Positions 18,458 through 29,822 of a DNA stretch of 40,224 nucleotides are shown piece after piece. The stretch is taken from contig JAPPMY010000203.1 in assembly GCA_028818855.1 (NCBI GenBank), forward strand, positions 1 to 40,224, read 5' to 3'. Origin of the DNA: Rhodospirillales bacterium (GTDB lineage Bacteria > Pseudomonadota > Alphaproteobacteria > UBA828). The notes below the pieces were generated by a model. That model searched no databases and was not told the DNA's origin. It was given only the letters and a program-made list of their open reading frames with translations. Numbering within the stretch: the stretch's first letter is position 1; every line of letters starts with the position of its first letter. Both the position numbers and the translations under genes were made by a program.

Positions 18458-20386
18458 CTACCTGCCCGCGATCAGATACCAGGTCACGATGGCCGCAAGT
18501 CCCAGCAGCATCGCGAACGCGTAGTGATAGACGTAGCCTGACTGCAGCCTCACCGCCCGCCGCGCGATGGAGAGTGTCGCGGCCGCGAACCCATCCGGCC
18601 CGATGCCGTCGATCACGGCGCCGTCGCCCTGCTTCCAGAGGTTGCGCCCCAGATACTTGGAGGAGCGCACGAAGAGCACGTCGTAAAGCTCGTCGAAGTA
18701 CCACTTGTTGAGCAGGAAGAGGTAGACCGGCCGCGCACGCGCGGCGAGCGCCCCCGGCAGCTCCGGCCGCAGCACGTAGAAGAGGAAGGCGCCCGCGATC
18801 CCGAGCACCCCAACGGCCATCGGCAGGGCCTTCACCCAGAAATCGACGTGGTGCGCCTGCTCCAGCGCATTGTGGATGGGGAGGACGAGGATCGACGTGC
18901 CCCAGAAGTCGATGTCCGTCGCCACCATCGGCAGCATCAGGTAGCCGATCACCACGGCGCCGATGGCAAGCCCCACCAGCGGCACCCACATGATCGCCGG
19001 CGCCTCGTGGACATGCGCCATCACCTTCTCGTCCGCGCGCGGCTTGCCGTGGAACGTCAGGAAGAGCAGCCGCCACGAGTAGAACGCGGTCAGGAAGGCG
19101 GCCAGGATGCCGAGCCCGAAGGCGTACATGCCGAGCCCGGTGTGCGAGGCGAAGGCGGATTCCAGGATGATGTCCTTCGAGAAGAAGCCCGAGAACGGGA
19201 AGATCCCGGCGAGCGCCAGGTTGCCGATCCACATCAGCACGTAGGTCACCGGGATCATGCGCCAGATGCCGCCCATCTTGCGCATGTCCTGCTCGTCCGA
19301 CATGGCGTGGATCACCGCGCCCGCGCCGAGGAAGAGCAGCGCCTTGAAGAACGCGTGCGTCGTCAGGTGGAAGATACCGGCGCCATAGGCCGAGACGCCG
19401 CAGGCGAAGAACATGTAGCCGAGCTGGCTGCAGGTCGAATATGCGATCACCCGTTTGATGTCGTTCTGCGTGATCGCGATGGTCGCCGCGAAGATCGCCG
19501 TGGTCGCGCCGAAGAAGGTCACCACCGAGAGCGCGATGGGCGCGTACTCGAAGATCGGCGAGAGCCGCGCCACCATGAAGACGCCGGCAGTCACCATGGT
19601 CGCGGCGTGGATCAGCGCGGAGACCGGGGTCGGACCCTCCATCGCGTCCGGCAGCCACGTGTGGAGCAGGAACTGCGCCGACTTCCCCATGGCGCCCACG
19701 AAGAGGAGGATGCAGGCGACCTCCAGGAAGTCGAAGGAGTGGCCGAGGAAGGTCAGCTCGGCATCCACCATCCCGGGCGCGCCGGCGAACACGGCATCGA
19801 ACGAGATGGTGTCGAACATGAGGAAGATCGCGAGGATGCCGAGCGCGAAGCCGAAATCGCCCACCCGGTTGACGATGAAGGCCTTGATCGCCGCCGCATT
19901 CGCCGACGGCCGCTTGTACCAGAATCCGATCAGCAGATAGGAGACGAGGCCGACGCCCTCCCAGCCGAAGAACATCTGGAGGAAGTTGTCGGCGCTGACC
20001 AGCGCCAGCATGAAGAAGGTGAAGAGCGAGAGGTAGGCGAAGAAGCGCGGCACATGGGGGTCATGCGCCATGTAGCCGATCGAATAGACGTGGATGAGGA
20101 ACGAGACCACGCAGACGACGAAGACCATCACTCCGGTCAACTCGTCGAACCTGAGGAGCCAGTCCACGTCGAGATCGCCGGAGGCGAACCAGTCGAAGAG
20201 GACGATGGTCGCCGTCTCGCCCTGGAGCACGACCTGGACGAAGACCACGATCGCCATCACCGCGGCGACGCCCATCGCGCCGCAGGTGACGAGCTGCGAG
20301 CCGCGCGCGCCGAGCACCCGGCCGAACAGGCCGGCGATCACCGCCCCGAAGAGCGGGAGGAAAATGGGCGCGGCGTAGTAGAGCAC
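18458..20386 (-). CDS. nuoL: NADH-quinone oxidoreductase subunit L
   Basis: A 642-residue distal membrane subunit of complex I. The N-terminal half is antiporter-like (FFGWEGVGLVSYLLIGFWY, KSAQFLLHTWLPDAMEGPTP, KRVIAYSTCSQLGYMF). The C-terminal part is long enough for the lateral helix that braces the membrane arm and the final anchor helix (YHYAFAMLLGLAAIVTWYL). Start ATG at 20386, six bases after nuoK. Confidence 0.96.
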   Translation of the reverse strand: MLYYAAPIFLPLFGAVIAGLFGRVLGARGSQLVTCGAMGVAAVMAIVVFVQVVLQGETATIVLFDWFASGDLDVDWLLRFDELTGVMVFVVCVVSFLIHVYSIGYMAHDPHVPRFFAYLSLFTFFMLALVSADNFLQMFFGWEGVGLVSYLLIGFWYKRPSANAAAIKAFIVNRVGDFGFALGILAIFLMFDTISFDAVFAGAPGMVDAELTFLGHSFDFLEVACILLFVGAMGKSAQFLLHTWLPDAMEGPTPVSALIHAATMVTAGVFMVARLSPIFEYAPIALSVVTFFGATTAIFAATIAITQNDIKRVIAYSTCSQLGYMFFACGVSAYGAGIFHLTTHAFFKALLFLGAGAVIHAMSDEQDMRKMGGIWRMIPVTYVLMWIGNLALAGIFPFSGFFSKDIILESAFASHTGLGMYAFGLGILAAFLTAFYSWRLLFLTFHGKPRADEKVMAHVHEAPAIMWVPLVGLAIGAVVIGYLMLPMVATDIDFWGTSILVLPIHNALEQAHHVDFWVKALPMAVGVLGIAGAFLFYVLRPELPGALAARARPVYLFLLNKWYFDELYDVLFVRSSKYLGRNLWKQGDGAVIDGIGPDGFAAATLSIARRAVRLQSGYVYHYAFAMLLGLAAIVTWYLIAGR

Positions 20387-20392
20387 CGGCCC

Positions 20393-20701
20393 TCAGCCCT
20401 TCATCACGTTGACGTCCTCGACGGCGATGCTGCCGCGATTTCGGAAGTAGACGACCAGGATGGCGAGACCGATCGCAGCCTCCGCGGCGGCGACCGTGAG
20501 AACGAGCATGGCGAAGACCTGGCCCACCATGTCGTTGAGGAAGGTCGAGAAGGCGACCAGGTTGATGTTGACGGCGAGCAGCATCAGCTCGATCGCCATC
20601 AGGATGATGATGACGTTCTTGCGGTTGAGGAAGATGCCGACGACGCCGAGGGTGAACAGGACCGCGGCCACGGTGAGGTAATGGGTCAGTCCGATTTCCA
20701 T
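20393..20701 (-). CDS. nuoK: NADH-quinone oxidoreductase subunit K
   Basis: A 102-residue subunit with three membrane helices. Both conserved membrane glutamates of the proton path are present: E38 ([16 protein letters not shown]) and E74 ([13 protein letters not shown]). The start overlaps the end of nuoJ by 16 bp, suggesting coupled translation. Confidence 0.96.
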   Translation of the reverse strand: MEIGLTHYLTVAAVLFTLGVVGIFLNRKNVIIILMAIELMLLAVNINLVAFSTFLNDMVGQVFAMLVLTVAAAEAAIGLAILVVYFRNRGSIAVEDVNVMKG

Positions 20702-21315
20702 GTTCCCTCCGCGCCCGGCTCGATGTCGGTCACCTGAACGGCAGCCTTGGGATCGCGCGCCACCTGATCGGCGATGCGCTGGCGGCGCACGTCGGCGCGG
20801 CGCCGGTGGGTGAGCACGATGGCGCCCACCATCGCGATCAGGAGAATGAAGCCCGCGCCCTGGAACAGGTAGGCATAGTGGGTATAGAGCACGTCGCCCA
20901 GCGCCTGGGTATTGGTGACCTCGTCAGCCGGCGGCGTGGGCGAGGCGACGTTCGTCGGCACCTCGATGTCGATGGCGCCGGAGGCGAACACCAGCACCAG
21001 CTCGGCAAGCAGAATGATCCCGATGACGCCGCCGATGGGCAGGTACTGCAGGAAGCCCGCCCGCAGCTCCGCGAAATTGATGTTCAGCATCATCACGACG
21101 AAGAGGAAGAGCACGGCGACGGCGCCCACGTAGACGATGATAAGGATCATCGCCAGGAACTCGGCGCCCATCATCACGAAGAGCCCGGCCGAGTTGAAGA
21201 ACGCCAGGATCAGGAACAGCACCGAGTGAACCGGGTTGCGCGAGGCGATCACCATGACGCCCGCGCCCACCGTCACCACGGCGAGGACGTAGAACATGAT
21301 CGTCTGGATGATCAT
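20686..21315 (-). CDS. nuoJ: NADH-quinone oxidoreductase subunit J
   Basis: A 209-residue membrane subunit with five helices. The conserved [20 protein letters not shown] and [20 protein letters not shown] (pi-bulge helix involved in coupling) are clear. A hydrophilic C-terminal tail of about 35 residues follows the last helix. Gap of 49 bp after nuoI; overlaps nuoK. Confidence 0.95.
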   Translation of the reverse strand: MIIQTIMFYVLAVVTVGAGVMVIASRNPVHSVLFLILAFFNSAGLFVMMGAEFLAMILIIVYVGAVAVLFLFVVMMLNINFAELRAGFLQYLPIGGVIGIILLAELVLVFASGAIDIEVPTNVASPTPPADEVTNTQALGDVLYTHYAYLFQGAGFILLIAMVGAIVLTHRRRADVRRQRIADQVARDPKAAVQVTDIEPGAEGTWKSD

Positions 21316-21364
21316 CGTGCCGCGATCCCGCTTGGCTTACCGTTCCGCCCCTGCCGATCCCGGC

Positions 21365-21853
21365 TCAGCGGTAGGGTGCCTCCGCGCTCAGGTTGGCGGC
21401 GATCTCCCGCTCCCAGCGGTCGCCGTTATCGAGCAGCTTCTCCTTGTTGTAGAGCAGCTCCTCGCGGGTCTCGGCGGCAAACTCGAAATTCGGCCCCTCG
21501 ACGATAGCGTCGACCGGGCAGGCCTCCTGACAAAAGCCGCAATAGATGCACTTCACCATGTCGATGTCGTAGCGGGTCGTGCGCCGGCTGCCGTCCTCCC
21601 TCGGCTCCGCCTCGATGGTGATGGCCTGCGCGGGGCAAATCGCCTCGCACAGCTTGCATGCGATGCAGCGCTCCTCGCCGTTGGGGTAGCGGCGCAGCGC
21701 GTGCTCGCCGCGAAAGCGCGGGCTCAGCATGCCCTTCTCGTAGGGGTAGTTGAGCGTCGCCTTGCGCTTGAATATCTGCTTGAAGGTCACGCCGAGCCCG
21801 ACCGCCAGCTCGGTCAGGAGCAAGGATCGAACCGTCTGCTCAATCGCTGGCAT
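21365..21853 (-). CDS. nuoI: NADH-quinone oxidoreductase subunit I
   Basis: A 162-residue peripheral subunit carrying clusters N6a and N6b. Two ferredoxin motifs are complete: C63, C66, C69, C73 and C102, C105, C108, C112 ([12 protein letters not shown] and [12 protein letters not shown]). The N-terminal amphipathic stretch ([18 protein letters not shown]) contacts the membrane. The start at 21853 has a strong GGGAGG upstream; eleven further codons are open but not needed. Confidence 0.96.
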   Translation of the reverse strand: MPAIEQTVRSLLLTELAVGLGVTFKQIFKRKATLNYPYEKGMLSPRFRGEHALRRYPNGEERCIACKLCEAICPAQAITIEAEPREDGSRRTTRYDIDMVKCIYCGFCQEACPVDAIVEGPNFEFAAETREELLYNKEKLLDNGDRWEREIAANLSAEAPYR

Positions 21854-21916
21854 GGCGACCTCCCTGTCGGCGCCGGGCGCGGCCATAGCACAGGCCGCCT
21901 GCCGTCGCCAGAGTGA

Positions 21917-22933
21917 CTACCTCGGCAACCAGTCGAACGCGTGCAGCGCGCCGGCCACGATCACGACCATGGCGAGCGAGGCCGGCAGGAACACCTTCCA
22001 GCCGAGCCGCATGAGCTGATCGTAGCGGTAGCGCGGCAGCGTCGCGCGCGTCCACGTGAAGAAGAAGACGACGACCGCCGTCTTCAGCAGGAACCAGACC
22101 ACGCCGGGAACCGCCATCAGGGGCTCGACATGGAACGGCGGCAGCCAGCCGCCGAGGAACAGGATCACGCTGAGCCCGCTCAGGAGGACGATGTTGGCAT
22201 ACTCCCCCATCATGAAGAGCAGCCAGGTCATCGACGAGTATTCCACCTGGTAGCCGGCCACCAGCTCGCCCTCGGCCTCCGGCAGGTCGAAGGGCGTGCG
22301 GTTGGTCTCGGCCAGCGCGGACACCACGTAGATCACGAACATCGGGAACAGCGGAATGAAGAACCAGAGCCCCTTCTGCGCCTCGACGATGTCGTTGAGG
22401 TTGAGCGAGCCGACGCAGAGCAGCACCGTCACCAGCACGAAGCCGATGGAGACCTCGTAGGAGACCATCTGCGCGGCCGAACGGAGCGCGCCGAGGAAGG
22501 CGTACTTCGAGTTGCTGGCCCAGCCCGCGATGATGATGCCGTAGACCCCGAGGGAAGAGACCGCGAAGAGGTAGAGCAGCCCGACGTTCAGGTCGGCGAG
22601 CACCAGATGCTCGTCGAAGGGAATCACCGCCCAGCCGATGAGGCCCAGGCTGAAGGTCACCATCGGCGCCAGCACGAAGAGCATGCGGTTGGCGCCGGCC
22701 GGGACGATGGTCTCCTTGAACAGGCACTTGATCCCGTCCGCCACCGGCTGCAGCAGGCCGAACGGGCCCACCACGTTCGGCCCCTTGCGGAGCTGGATCG
22801 CCGCCCAGACCTTGCGCTCGAAATACGTGATGAACGCCAGCACCAGCATCAGCGGCACCACGATCGCGAGGATGTACCCGATGGTCAGGAACAGCGGGTA
22901 GAAGTAAGTGCTCCAGACGCCCGCTTCAGCCAT
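21917..22933 (-). CDS. nuoH: NADH-quinone oxidoreductase subunit H
   Basis: A 338-residue membrane subunit that, with NuoB and NuoD, shapes the quinone chamber. Motifs: [53 protein letters not shown] (acidic loop) and [13 protein letters not shown]. About eight helices. Its ATG overlaps the nuoG stop by 8 bp. A 63-bp gap, the largest within the unit, follows before nuoI. Confidence 0.96.
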   Translation of the reverse strand: MAEAGVWSTYFYPLFLTIGYILAIVVPLMLVLAFITYFERKVWAAIQLRKGPNVVGPFGLLQPVADGIKCLFKETIVPAGANRMLFVLAPMVTFSLGLIGWAVIPFDEHLVLADLNVGLLYLFAVSSLGVYGIIIAGWASNSKYAFLGALRSAAQMVSYEVSIGFVLVTVLLCVGSLNLNDIVEAQKGLWFFIPLFPMFVIYVVSALAETNRTPFDLPEAEGELVAGYQVEYSSMTWLLFMMGEYANIVLLSGLSVILFLGGWLPPFHVEPLMAVPGVVWFLLKTAVVVFFFTWTRATLPRYRYDQLMRLGWKVFLPASLAMVVIVAGALHAFDWLPR

Positions 22934-24983
22934 CGGCAGGGGCCTCGGCCGAGGCGATGAACGCAGCGCTGCACTCGCTCATGGTCTGAGACGCGCGCGT
23001 GATCGGATCGGTCAGGTAGAAGTCGCCGATGGGGCTCGCAAACGGCGCCTCGTCCATGGCGCCGGGGGTGCCGAATTCGGCCCAAGCCGCCGGCGAGGCC
23101 TCGCCGATGGCGGCGAGCGCCGGCGCCCGTTCCACCATGCGGGCACGAAGCTCGTCCAGCGTGTCATAGGCGAGAGGCTTGCCAAGACGGGCGGAGAGCG
23201 CCCGCAGAATGCGCCAGTCCTCCCGCGCATCGCCGAGCGACGCGGTTGCCGCGTAGGCCCGCTGGGGCCGGCCTTCGAGGTTGACGTAGGTGCCGTCCTT
23301 CTCGGTATAGGCCGCGCCCGGAAGGACCACGTCGGCCATCCGCGCGCCGGCATCGCCGTGGTGACCCTGATAGACGACGAAGCACTCCGCAGACCGCTCG
23401 ACCGCCGCTTCATCCGCGCCCAGCAGATAGAGCAGGCGAACCGAGCCGTCGCGGGCACCGGCGCAAATCGCCGCCGTATCGCGCCCCCCCTCCCCCGGCA
23501 CGAAGCCGAGGTCGAGCCCGCCGACGCGGGCTGCCGCCGTGTGCAGCACGTTGAACCCGTTCCAACCCTCGGCGACCATGCCGGTCGCCTCCGCCAGCTC
23601 TCTCGCGCGGGCCAGCACTTGAGCGCCGTCCGGCCGCGTGAGCGCGCCCTGGCCCACGATCAGCATCGGCCGTTCCGCCATCTTCAGAACGTCGGCGAAG
23701 GCGTGCCCTCCGTTCGCGAGGCTGGCGAGACTCTCCGGCCCGTCGCCCAGATGGTGGTAGGGATAGGTCAAGTCGACCTGCGGGCCGATGACGCCGACCT
23801 TCAGGCCACCCCGGCGCCAGCGCTTGCGGATGCGCGCGTTGACGAGCGCGGCCTCCCAGCGGGGATTGGTTCCGATCAGGAGGATCGCATCCGCCTCCTC
23901 GATCCCGGCGATGGTGGTGTTGAAGAGGTACGAGACGCGGCTCGCCGGATCGAGTTTGGCGCCGTCCTGCCGGCAATCGAGATTGGGCGAGCCGAGCGCC
24001 GCCATCAGGTCGGCGAGCGCGGTCATGGACTCGCAGTCGGCCGTATCGCCCGCGAGGGCCGCCATCCGGCTGCCGTCGAGACCCTGCACGGCCGCCTCGA
24101 TGGCATCGAAGGCCTCGGCCCAGCTCGCCGCCTCGAGCGCGCCGTCGCGCCGCACGTAGCAACGGTCGAGGCGGCGGCGACGCAGGCCGTCGTAGGCAAA
24201 GCGGCTCTTGTCGGAGATCCACTCCTCGTTCACGTCGTCGTGCAGGCGCGGCACGACCCGCAGCACCTCGGTCCCGCGCGTGTCCACCCGGATGTTGGAG
24301 CCGACCGCGTCGAGCACGTCTATGGTCTCGGTGGTCCTCAGCTCCCACGAGCGCGCGACGAAGGCGTAGGGCTTCGACGTCAGCGCGCCGACCGGGCAGA
24401 GGTCGATCATGTTGCCGCTGAGTTCGGACGTCACCGCCTTCTCGACGTAGGTGCCGATTTCCATGTGCTCGCCGCGGAAGACCGCGCCGAACTCCTCGAC
24501 TCCCGCGATCTCGTCGGCAAAGCGGATGCAGCGCGTGCAATGGATGCAGCGCGTCATGATGGTCTCGATCAGCGGCCCGACGTCCTTGTCGCGCACCGCG
24601 CGCTTGCCCTCGTCGAAGCGGCTGAAGTGGCGGCCGTAGGCCATCGCCTGGTCCTGCAGGTCGCACTCGCCGCCCTGATCGCAGATGGGGCAATCCAGCG
24701 GGTGATTGATGAGCAGGAACTCCATCACCCCTTCGCGCGCCTTCTTAACTTGCGGCGTATCGGTGCGGATCACCATGCCGTCCGCCGCCGGCATGGCGCA
24801 GGACGCGATGGGCTTCGGCGAGCGCTCCATCTCCACCAGGCACATGCGGCAGTTGCCGGCGATGGAAAGCCGGTCATGGAAGCAGAAGTGCGGGATCTCC
24901 TTGCCGGCCTGCACACAGGCCTGCATCACGGTCGAGCCGGGCTCGACCGTGATCTCGGCGCCGTCGATGGTGAGCGTCGTCAT
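22926..24983 (-). CDS. nuoG: NADH-quinone oxidoreductase subunit G
   Basis: A 685-residue subunit of the NADH-oxidising arm. Cluster ligands are complete: [2Fe-2S] N1b by C34, C45, C48, C62; N5 by H94, C98, C101, C107 ([14 protein letters not shown]); N4 by C146, C149, C152 and C196. The remainder is a degenerate molybdopterin-oxidoreductase-like domain without cofactor ligands, as in mitochondrial-type enzymes. The extra N7 cluster of E. coli is not seen. Start ATG at 24983; the frame remains open far upstream inside nuoF, but that part is not read. Confidence 0.95.
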   Translation of the reverse strand: MTTLTIDGAEITVEPGSTVMQACVQAGKEIPHFCFHDRLSIAGNCRMCLVEMERSPKPIASCAMPAADGMVIRTDTPQVKKAREGVMEFLLINHPLDCPICDQGGECDLQDQAMAYGRHFSRFDEGKRAVRDKDVGPLIETIMTRCIHCTRCIRFADEIAGVEEFGAVFRGEHMEIGTYVEKAVTSELSGNMIDLCPVGALTSKPYAFVARSWELRTTETIDVLDAVGSNIRVDTRGTEVLRVVPRLHDDVNEEWISDKSRFAYDGLRRRRLDRCYVRRDGALEAASWAEAFDAIEAAVQGLDGSRMAALAGDTADCESMTALADLMAALGSPNLDCRQDGAKLDPASRVSYLFNTTIAGIEEADAILLIGTNPRWEAALVNARIRKRWRRGGLKVGVIGPQVDLTYPYHHLGDGPESLASLANGGHAFADVLKMAERPMLIVGQGALTRPDGAQVLARARELAEATGMVAEGWNGFNVLHTAAARVGGLDLGFVPGEGGRDTAAICAGARDGSVRLLYLLGADEAAVERSAECFVVYQGHHGDAGARMADVVLPGAAYTEKDGTYVNLEGRPQRAYAATASLGDAREDWRILRALSARLGKPLAYDTLDELRARMVERAPALAAIGEASPAAWAEFGTPGAMDEAPFASPIGDFYLTDPITRASQTMSECSAAFIASAEAPADG

Positions 24984-24994
24984 CGCCTGCGTCC

Positions 24995-26305
24995 TCAGGC
25001 TGCGGCCGCTGCGGCTGCGGAAGCGCCACCGCCGCCAACCTTCGCGGCGAGGATGCGCCGCTCGAGCTCCGGCCGGAAGTGGCGGATCAGCCCCTGCACC
25101 GGCCACGCGGCGGCATCGCCGAGCGCGCAGATCGTGTGTCCCTCGATCTGTCCCACCACATCCCAGAGCAGGTCGATCTCCTCGACCGACGCCTCGCCCC
25201 TGATGAGACGCAGCATCACGCGGTAGACCCAGCCGGTGCCCTCCCGGCAAGGCGTGCACTGGCCGCAGCTCTCGTGCATGTAGAAGTGGGAGAGGCGGGC
25301 GATGGCCTCGACCACGTCGGCCGACTTGTCCATCACGATCACCGCCGCCGTGCCGAGGCCGGACTTCTCGGCCATCAGCGAATCGAAGTCCATCAGCACC
25401 TCGTCGCAGATCGACTTCGGCAGCAGCGGCACCGAGGCGCCGCCGGGAATCACCGCCTGCAGATTGTCCCAGCCGCCGCGCACCCCGCCCGCGTGCTTCT
25501 CGATCAGCTCGCGCATGGGGATGCCCATTTCCTCCTCCACGTTGCACGGCTGATTGACGTGGCCGGAGATGCAGAAGACCTTGGTGCCGGTGTTCTTGGG
25601 CCGACCGATGCCGGCAAACCACTCGGCGCCGCGACGCAGGATGGTGGGCACGACCGCGATGGTCTCGACGTTGTTGACCGTCGACGGACAGCCGTAGAGC
25701 CCGACTGCCGCCGGGAAGGGCGGCTTGAGGCGGGGCCGACCGGGCTTGCCCTCGAGGCTCTCGAGCAGCCCGGTCTCCTCGCCGCAGATGTAGGCGCCGG
25801 CGCCACGGTGCAGATAGACGTCGAAGGACCAGTCGGTGCCGCACGGGTTCCTGCCGATGAGGCCCGCGTCGTAGGCCTCGTCGATCGCCGCCTGCAGCGC
25901 CACCGCCTCGTCGTAGAACTCGCCCCGGATGTAGATGTAGGCCGCGTGCGCCCGCATGGCGAAGCCGGAGAGCAGGCATCCCTCGATCAGCTTGTGCGGA
26001 TCGTGGCGCATCATGTCCCGATCCTTGCAGGTGCCGGGCTCGCTCTCGTCCGCATTGACCACGAGGTAATGCGGCCGTCCGGGAGCTTCCTCCTTGGGCA
26101 TGAAGGACCACTTGAGCCCGGTCGGGAAGCCGGCGCCGCCACGCCCGCGCAAGCCCGATTCCTTGACCTGATCGACGATCCAGTCGTGGCCCTTGGCCAT
26201 CAGCGCCGCCGTGCCGTCCCAATCGCCGCGCGCACGCGCACCGGCCAGGCCGGAATCCTGGATGCCGTAGAGGTTGGTGAAGATGCGGTCTGAATCGCTG
26301 AGCAT
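24995..26305 (-). CDS. nuoF: NADH-quinone oxidoreductase subunit F
   Basis: A 436-residue NADH-binding flavoprotein. FMN/NADH motifs: [10 protein letters not shown] at 54-63 and [19 protein letters not shown]. Cluster N3 ligands are C347, C350, C353 ([12 protein letters not shown]) and C393. The C-terminus ends in a Gly/Ala run ([12 protein letters not shown]), a low-complexity tail. The start at 26305 lies two bases after the nuoE stop. Confidence 0.96.
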   Translation of the reverse strand: MLSDSDRIFTNLYGIQDSGLAGARARGDWDGTAALMAKGHDWIVDQVKESGLRGRGGAGFPTGLKWSFMPKEEAPGRPHYLVVNADESEPGTCKDRDMMRHDPHKLIEGCLLSGFAMRAHAAYIYIRGEFYDEAVALQAAIDEAYDAGLIGRNPCGTDWSFDVYLHRGAGAYICGEETGLLESLEGKPGRPRLKPPFPAAVGLYGCPSTVNNVETIAVVPTILRRGAEWFAGIGRPKNTGTKVFCISGHVNQPCNVEEEMGIPMRELIEKHAGGVRGGWDNLQAVIPGGASVPLLPKSICDEVLMDFDSLMAEKSGLGTAAVIVMDKSADVVEAIARLSHFYMHESCGQCTPCREGTGWVYRVMLRLIRGEASVEEIDLLWDVVGQIEGHTICALGDAAAWPVQGLIRHFRPELERRILAAKVGGGGASAAAAAAA

Positions 26306-26307
26306 GC

Positions 26308-26901
26308 TCAAAGCTCGGTCAGTGTCGTCGGGCCCGAGGCGGGCGCCGAGGTCTGGCGGCCGGTCTGCGGGCCCGGCGTGGGCGGGTTGCCGGCCCTCAG
26401 GCCACGCAGGATTTCCTTCATGCGCGACGCGTCCAGGTCCTCGTAGAAGTGATCGTCGATCTGCACCATCGGCGCGTTGACGCAGGCGCCGAGGCACTCG
26501 ACCTCGGTCACGGTGAAGAGGCCGTCCTCCGTGGTCTCGCCCAGTCCGATGCCAAGCTCGTCGCGGCAGGCGTCGCGGAGCGCGTCCGAGCCTCGCAGCC
26601 AGCAGGGCGTCGTGCGGCAAAGCTGGACGTGATGGCGCCCGACCGGCTCCAGGTTCAGCATCGTGTAGAAGGTCGCGACCTCGTAGACCCGGATGGACGC
26701 CATGTCGAGCAGCTCGGCCACGTGCTCCATCGCAGCACGGGGGATCCAGCCGCCGTTCTGGCGCTGGGCGAGGTCGAGCAGGGGCAGCACCGCGCTGGCC
26801 TGGCAGCCGGCGGGATACTTGGCGATCACCGCGTCCGCCTTGTCCCGGTTCTCGGGCGTGAAGGCGAAGGTGTCCGCGCCGTTGCCGGCCTTGCCCGTCA
26901 C
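26308..26901 (-). CDS. nuoE: NADH-quinone oxidoreductase subunit E
   Basis: A 197-residue thioredoxin-like [2Fe-2S] subunit carrying cluster N1a. Ligands C95, C100, C136 and C140 (LCRTTPC and ECLGAC). It starts at the GTG at 26901, which overlaps the nuoD TGA as GTGA; the open frame beyond that lies in nuoD and is not used. The last 25 or so residues are a Pro/Thr/Ser-rich tail absent from the shorter E. coli protein, common in alphaproteobacteria. Confidence 0.94.
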   Translation of the reverse strand: MTGKAGNGADTFAFTPENRDKADAVIAKYPAGCQASAVLPLLDLAQRQNGGWIPRAAMEHVAELLDMASIRVYEVATFYTMLNLEPVGRHHVQLCRTTPCWLRGSDALRDACRDELGIGLGETTEDGLFTVTEVECLGACVNAPMVQIDDHFYEDLDASRMKEILRGLRAGNPPTPGPQTGRQTSAPASGPTTLTEL

Positions 26902-28076
26902 CGGTCGATCTCCCCGAACACGATATCCATGCTCGCGAGGTTGGCTACCGTGTCCGCCAACATGTGGCCCTTGCTCATGTGGTCGAGGACCTGGAGGTGG
27001 GCGAAGCCCGGCGCCCTGATCTTGCAGCGGTAGGGCCGGTTGGTGCCGTCGGCGACCAGATACACGCCGAACTCGCCCTTCGGCGCCTCTACTGCGCGGT
27101 AGGCCTCGCCCGCTGGCACGTGGTAGCCCTCGGTGTAGAGCTTGAAGTGATGGATCAGCGCCTCCATCGACTCCTTCATCTCGGCCCTGGACGGTGGCGT
27201 GATCTTGTTGTCCTGAACCTTGACCGGACCCTCCGGCATCTTCTCTAGGCATTGCGCGATAATCTTGACGCACTGCCGCATCTCTTCCATGCGGACGAGA
27301 TAGCGCTCGTAGCAATCGCCGTTGCTGCCGACGGGCACCCCGAAATCGAGTTCGCTGTAGACCTCGTACGGCTGGTTGCGGCGCAGGTCCCAGGAAACGC
27401 CCGAGGCGCGCAGCACCGGCCCGGTGAGCCCCCAGTCGAAGGCCTCCTGCGCGCTCAGAATGCCGATGTCGACCGTCCGCTGCTTGAAGATGCGGTTCTC
27501 GGTCAGCACGTTTTCGATGTCGTCGACGACCTTGGGGAAGGCCTCGTTCCACGCGCCGATGTCGGAGAGCAGGTCCGGGGCGAGATCGTAGGCGACACCG
27601 CCGGGGCGGAAGTAGGCGGCATGGAGGCGGGAGCCCGAGGCCCGCTCGTAGAACTCCATGGTGCGTTCGCGTTCCTCGAAGCCCCAGAAGAATGGGGTCA
27701 TCGCGCCGACGTCGAGCGCCATGGTGCAGATATTCATCAGATGGTTGGCGATGCGCGAAATCTCGCTGTAGAGCACGCGGATGTACTGCGCGCGCTCGGG
27801 GATTTCGAGGCCGAGCAGGGCTTCCACGGCGAGCGCGTAGGCGTGCTCCTGGTTCATCGGCGCGACATAGTCGAGCCGGTCGAAGTAGGGCACCGCCTGC
27901 AGGTAGGTCTTGTACTCGATCAGCTTCTCGGTGCCGCGATGGAGCAGCCCGATGTGAGGGTCGGCGCGCTCGACCACCTCGCCGTCCATCTCCAGCACCA
28001 GGCGCAGCACGCCGTGCGCCGCCGGATGCTGCGGCCCGAAGTTCACGGTCATGTTTCGGATCTGGCGCTCGCTCAT
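26898..28076 (-). CDS. nuoD: NADH-quinone oxidoreductase subunit D
   Basis: A 392-residue 49-kDa-type subunit related to the large subunit of NiFe hydrogenases. It forms the quinone site with NuoB. Motifs: [20 protein letters not shown] at the start, [19 protein letters not shown], and a typical C-terminus ([13 protein letters not shown]). NuoC and NuoD are separate genes here, unlike the fused nuoCD of E. coli. Gap of two bases after nuoC. Confidence 0.96.
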   Translation of the reverse strand: MSERQIRNMTVNFGPQHPAAHGVLRLVLEMDGEVVERADPHIGLLHRGTEKLIEYKTYLQAVPYFDRLDYVAPMNQEHAYALAVEALLGLEIPERAQYIRVLYSEISRIANHLMNICTMALDVGAMTPFFWGFEERERTMEFYERASGSRLHAAYFRPGGVAYDLAPDLLSDIGAWNEAFPKVVDDIENVLTENRIFKQRTVDIGILSAQEAFDWGLTGPVLRASGVSWDLRRNQPYEVYSELDFGVPVGSNGDCYERYLVRMEEMRQCVKIIAQCLEKMPEGPVKVQDNKITPPSRAEMKESMEALIHHFKLYTEGYHVPAGEAYRAVEAPKGEFGVYLVADGTNRPYRCKIRAPGFAHLQVLDHMSKGHMLADTVANLASMDIVFGEIDR

Positions 28077-28078
28077 GG

Positions 28079-28705
28079 TCAGCGCCCGTCCCCGCCGGCG
28101 TCCTCACCCGCCTTCTCGTCCCCGGGCAAGGGGTAGGTCGCGCCCTCCCAAGGGCTAAGGAAGTCGAAGCGGCGGAACTCCTGCGTGAGCTTCACCGGCT
28201 CGTACACGACCCGCTTCTGCTCGGAGTCGTAACGGAGCTCGACATAGCCGGTGAGCGGGAAATCCTTGCGGAGCGGATGACCGTTGAACCCGTAGTCAGT
28301 GAGCAGCCGGCGCAGGTCCGGATTGCCGGTGAAGTGAATGCCGTAGAGATCCCAGGTCTCGCGCTCCCACCAGCCGGCGGATGGATACACCTCGATCGCC
28401 GAGGGCACCGGCTGGTCCTCGTTGACTCCGACCTTGAGGCGCAGCCGGCAATTGTGGCTCATGCTGAGCAGGTGATAGACGACATCGAAGCGCGGGTCGC
28501 GTTCCGGGTAATCCACGCCGCAGACGTCGACGAGCTGCTCGAAGCGGCAGCGCGAATCGTCCTTCAGGAACTTGAGGACACGCACCACCTGGTCCGCGCG
28601 CGCATCGACCATGAGCTCGCCGCACGCAACCTCCGTCGCGTGCACGTAGTCGCTGAGACTGCTCGCGACGTACTCGCCGAGGTCGCGTAGGCCGGCCGTG
28701 TCCAT
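28079..28705 (-). CDS. nuoC: NADH-quinone oxidoreductase subunit C
   Basis: A 208-residue 30-kDa-type subunit. The signature region includes [40 protein letters not shown] and [19 protein letters not shown] Gly/Glu-rich tail ends the protein. Lies 24 bp after nuoB and two before nuoD. Confidence 0.95.
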   Translation of the reverse strand: MDTAGLRDLGEYVASSLSDYVHATEVACGELMVDARADQVVRVLKFLKDDSRCRFEQLVDVCGVDYPERDPRFDVVYHLLSMSHNCRLRLKVGVNEDQPVPSAIEVYPSAGWWERETWDLYGIHFTGNPDLRRLLTDYGFNGHPLRKDFPLTGYVELRYDSEQKRVVYEPVKLTQEFRRFDFLSPWEGATYPLPGDEKAGEDAGGDGR

Positions 28706-28729
28706 ACCCTCGCCCGCTCATCACGCGCG

Positions 28730-29284
28730 CTAGCGCGCGATGGTCCCCGTTCGCCTGATCTTCCGCTGCAGTTGCATGATGCCGTAAAGCAGCGCTTCGG
28801 CCGTCGGCGGACAGCCGGGGACATAGACGTCGACCGGGACGACGCGGTCGCAGCCGCGCACCACCGAATAGGAGTAGTGATAGTAGCCGCCGCCGTTGGC
28901 GCAGCTTCCCATCGAGATGACGTAGCGAGGCTCCGGCATCTGGTCGTAGACTCGGCGGAACGCGGGCGCCATCTTGTTGCAGAGGGTGCCGGCAACGATC
29001 ATCACGTCCGACTGACGCGGGCTCGCGCGCGGCACCATGCCGATCCGGTCGATGTCGTAGCGCGACGCGATGGTCTGCATGAACTCCACCGCGCAGCAGG
29101 CCAGCCCGAAGGTCATCGGCCAGAGCGAGCCGGTGCGCGCCCAGTTGATGATGTTGTCGAGCTTGGCGACGACGAAACCCTTGTCGTTCAGCTCGTCGCT
29201 GACCAGCGCCAACGCCTGATCCTGTGCCGCACCAGCCGGCAGCGGCCTGTCCGGCAGGCCGACGGTCGAGGTGCCTACTCCCAT
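28730..29284 (-). CDS. nuoB: NADH-quinone oxidoreductase subunit B
   Basis: A 184-residue subunit that holds cluster N2, the electron donor to quinone. All four ligands are present: the tandem C63-C64 ([10 protein letters not shown]), C128 ([10 protein letters not shown]) and C158 ([11 protein letters not shown]). The start at 29284 ([10 protein letters not shown]) gives usual length; it overlaps nuoA by 10 bp. Confidence 0.96.
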   Translation of the reverse strand: MGVGTSTVGLPDRPLPAGAAQDQALALVSDELNDKGFVVAKLDNIINWARTGSLWPMTFGLACCAVEFMQTIASRYDIDRIGMVPRASPRQSDVMIVAGTLCNKMAPAFRRVYDQMPEPRYVISMGSCANGGGYYHYSYSVVRGCDRVVPVDVYVPGCPPTAEALLYGIMQLQRKIRRTGTIAR

Positions 29285-29649
29285 TCGAGCGCGCCCTTCT
29301 TCCACTCGTAGATGAAGCCGATCGTGAGCAGGCCGAGGAAGACGACCATCGACCAGAAGCCGTAAAGCCCGATTTCGCTGAATGAGACAGCCCACGGAAA
29401 GAGAAAGGCGACCTCAAGATCGAAGATGATGAACAGAATCGCGACCAGATAGAAGCGCACGTCGAAGCGGCCGCGCGCATCCTCGAAGGCATCGAAGCCG
29501 CACTCATAAGCCGTGATCTTGTCCCTGTCGGGCCGCTGCGGAGCCAATACGTAGGAGCCCGCGATGGCAGCGATTGCCATCACGCCGGCGATGCCGAGAA
29601 AAATGACGATGGGCAGATATTCGAGGAGGAGGTCGGTCGATGCGGTCAT
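29275..29649 (-). CDS. nuoA: NADH-quinone oxidoreductase subunit A
   Basis: A 124-residue membrane subunit with three helices and the conserved loop [20 protein letters not shown], followed by [21 protein letters not shown] with its membrane acidic residues. The start is the ATG at 29649 ([13 protein letters not shown]). It is the first gene of the nuo unit; 173 bp separate it from tRNA-Asp upstream. I could not identify a clear promoter there, so read-through from the tRNA promoter is possible. Confidence 0.94.
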   Translation of the reverse strand: MTASTDLLLEYLPIVIFLGIAGVMAIAAIAGSYVLAPQRPDRDKITAYECGFDAFEDARGRFDVRFYLVAILFIIFDLEVAFLFPWAVSFSEIGLYGFWSMVVFLGLLTIGFIYEWKKGALEWE

Positions 29650-29765
29650 TGGTCGCGGCCCACCATCCCGCGTGGCGCGGCCAATTCGTCGCACCCGGAA
29701 CCGTTACGGCATTCGCGCCGCGGCCGCCCCAGACCGCCCCCGAATCCCGAAGCCTGCATCAAAAC

Positions 29766-29813
29766 GGCACCCCGCTGCAGCCCTTTCCGTCCCGGCGCTC
29801 CAGCAACGGTGCC
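29766..29813 (-). terminator. possible terminator after tRNA-Asp
   Basis: On the minus strand GGCACC and GGTGCC can pair around a loop of 36 bases, and the second arm is followed by GTTTTG. It lies ten bases after the tRNA-Asp 3' end, as expected for its terminator. The stem is short and the loop long, so this is weak. Confidence 0.3.
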
Positions 29814-29822
29814 CCGAGGATA

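Noticed and set aside
23997..24983. nuoG frame extending far upstream, suggesting a nuoF-nuoG fusion
   Set aside because: The upstream part of that frame lies inside nuoF in another phase. The ATG at 24983 gives a normal NuoG N-terminus with the first cluster ligands in place.
16918..25226. Very long plus-strand open frames opposite nuoG, nuoL, nuoM and nuoN (up to about 770 codons)
   Set aside because: They are rich in His, Asp, Glu and Arg in a pattern expected from the antisense of GC-biased membrane-protein genes. They match no family and lie fully over clear nuo genes.
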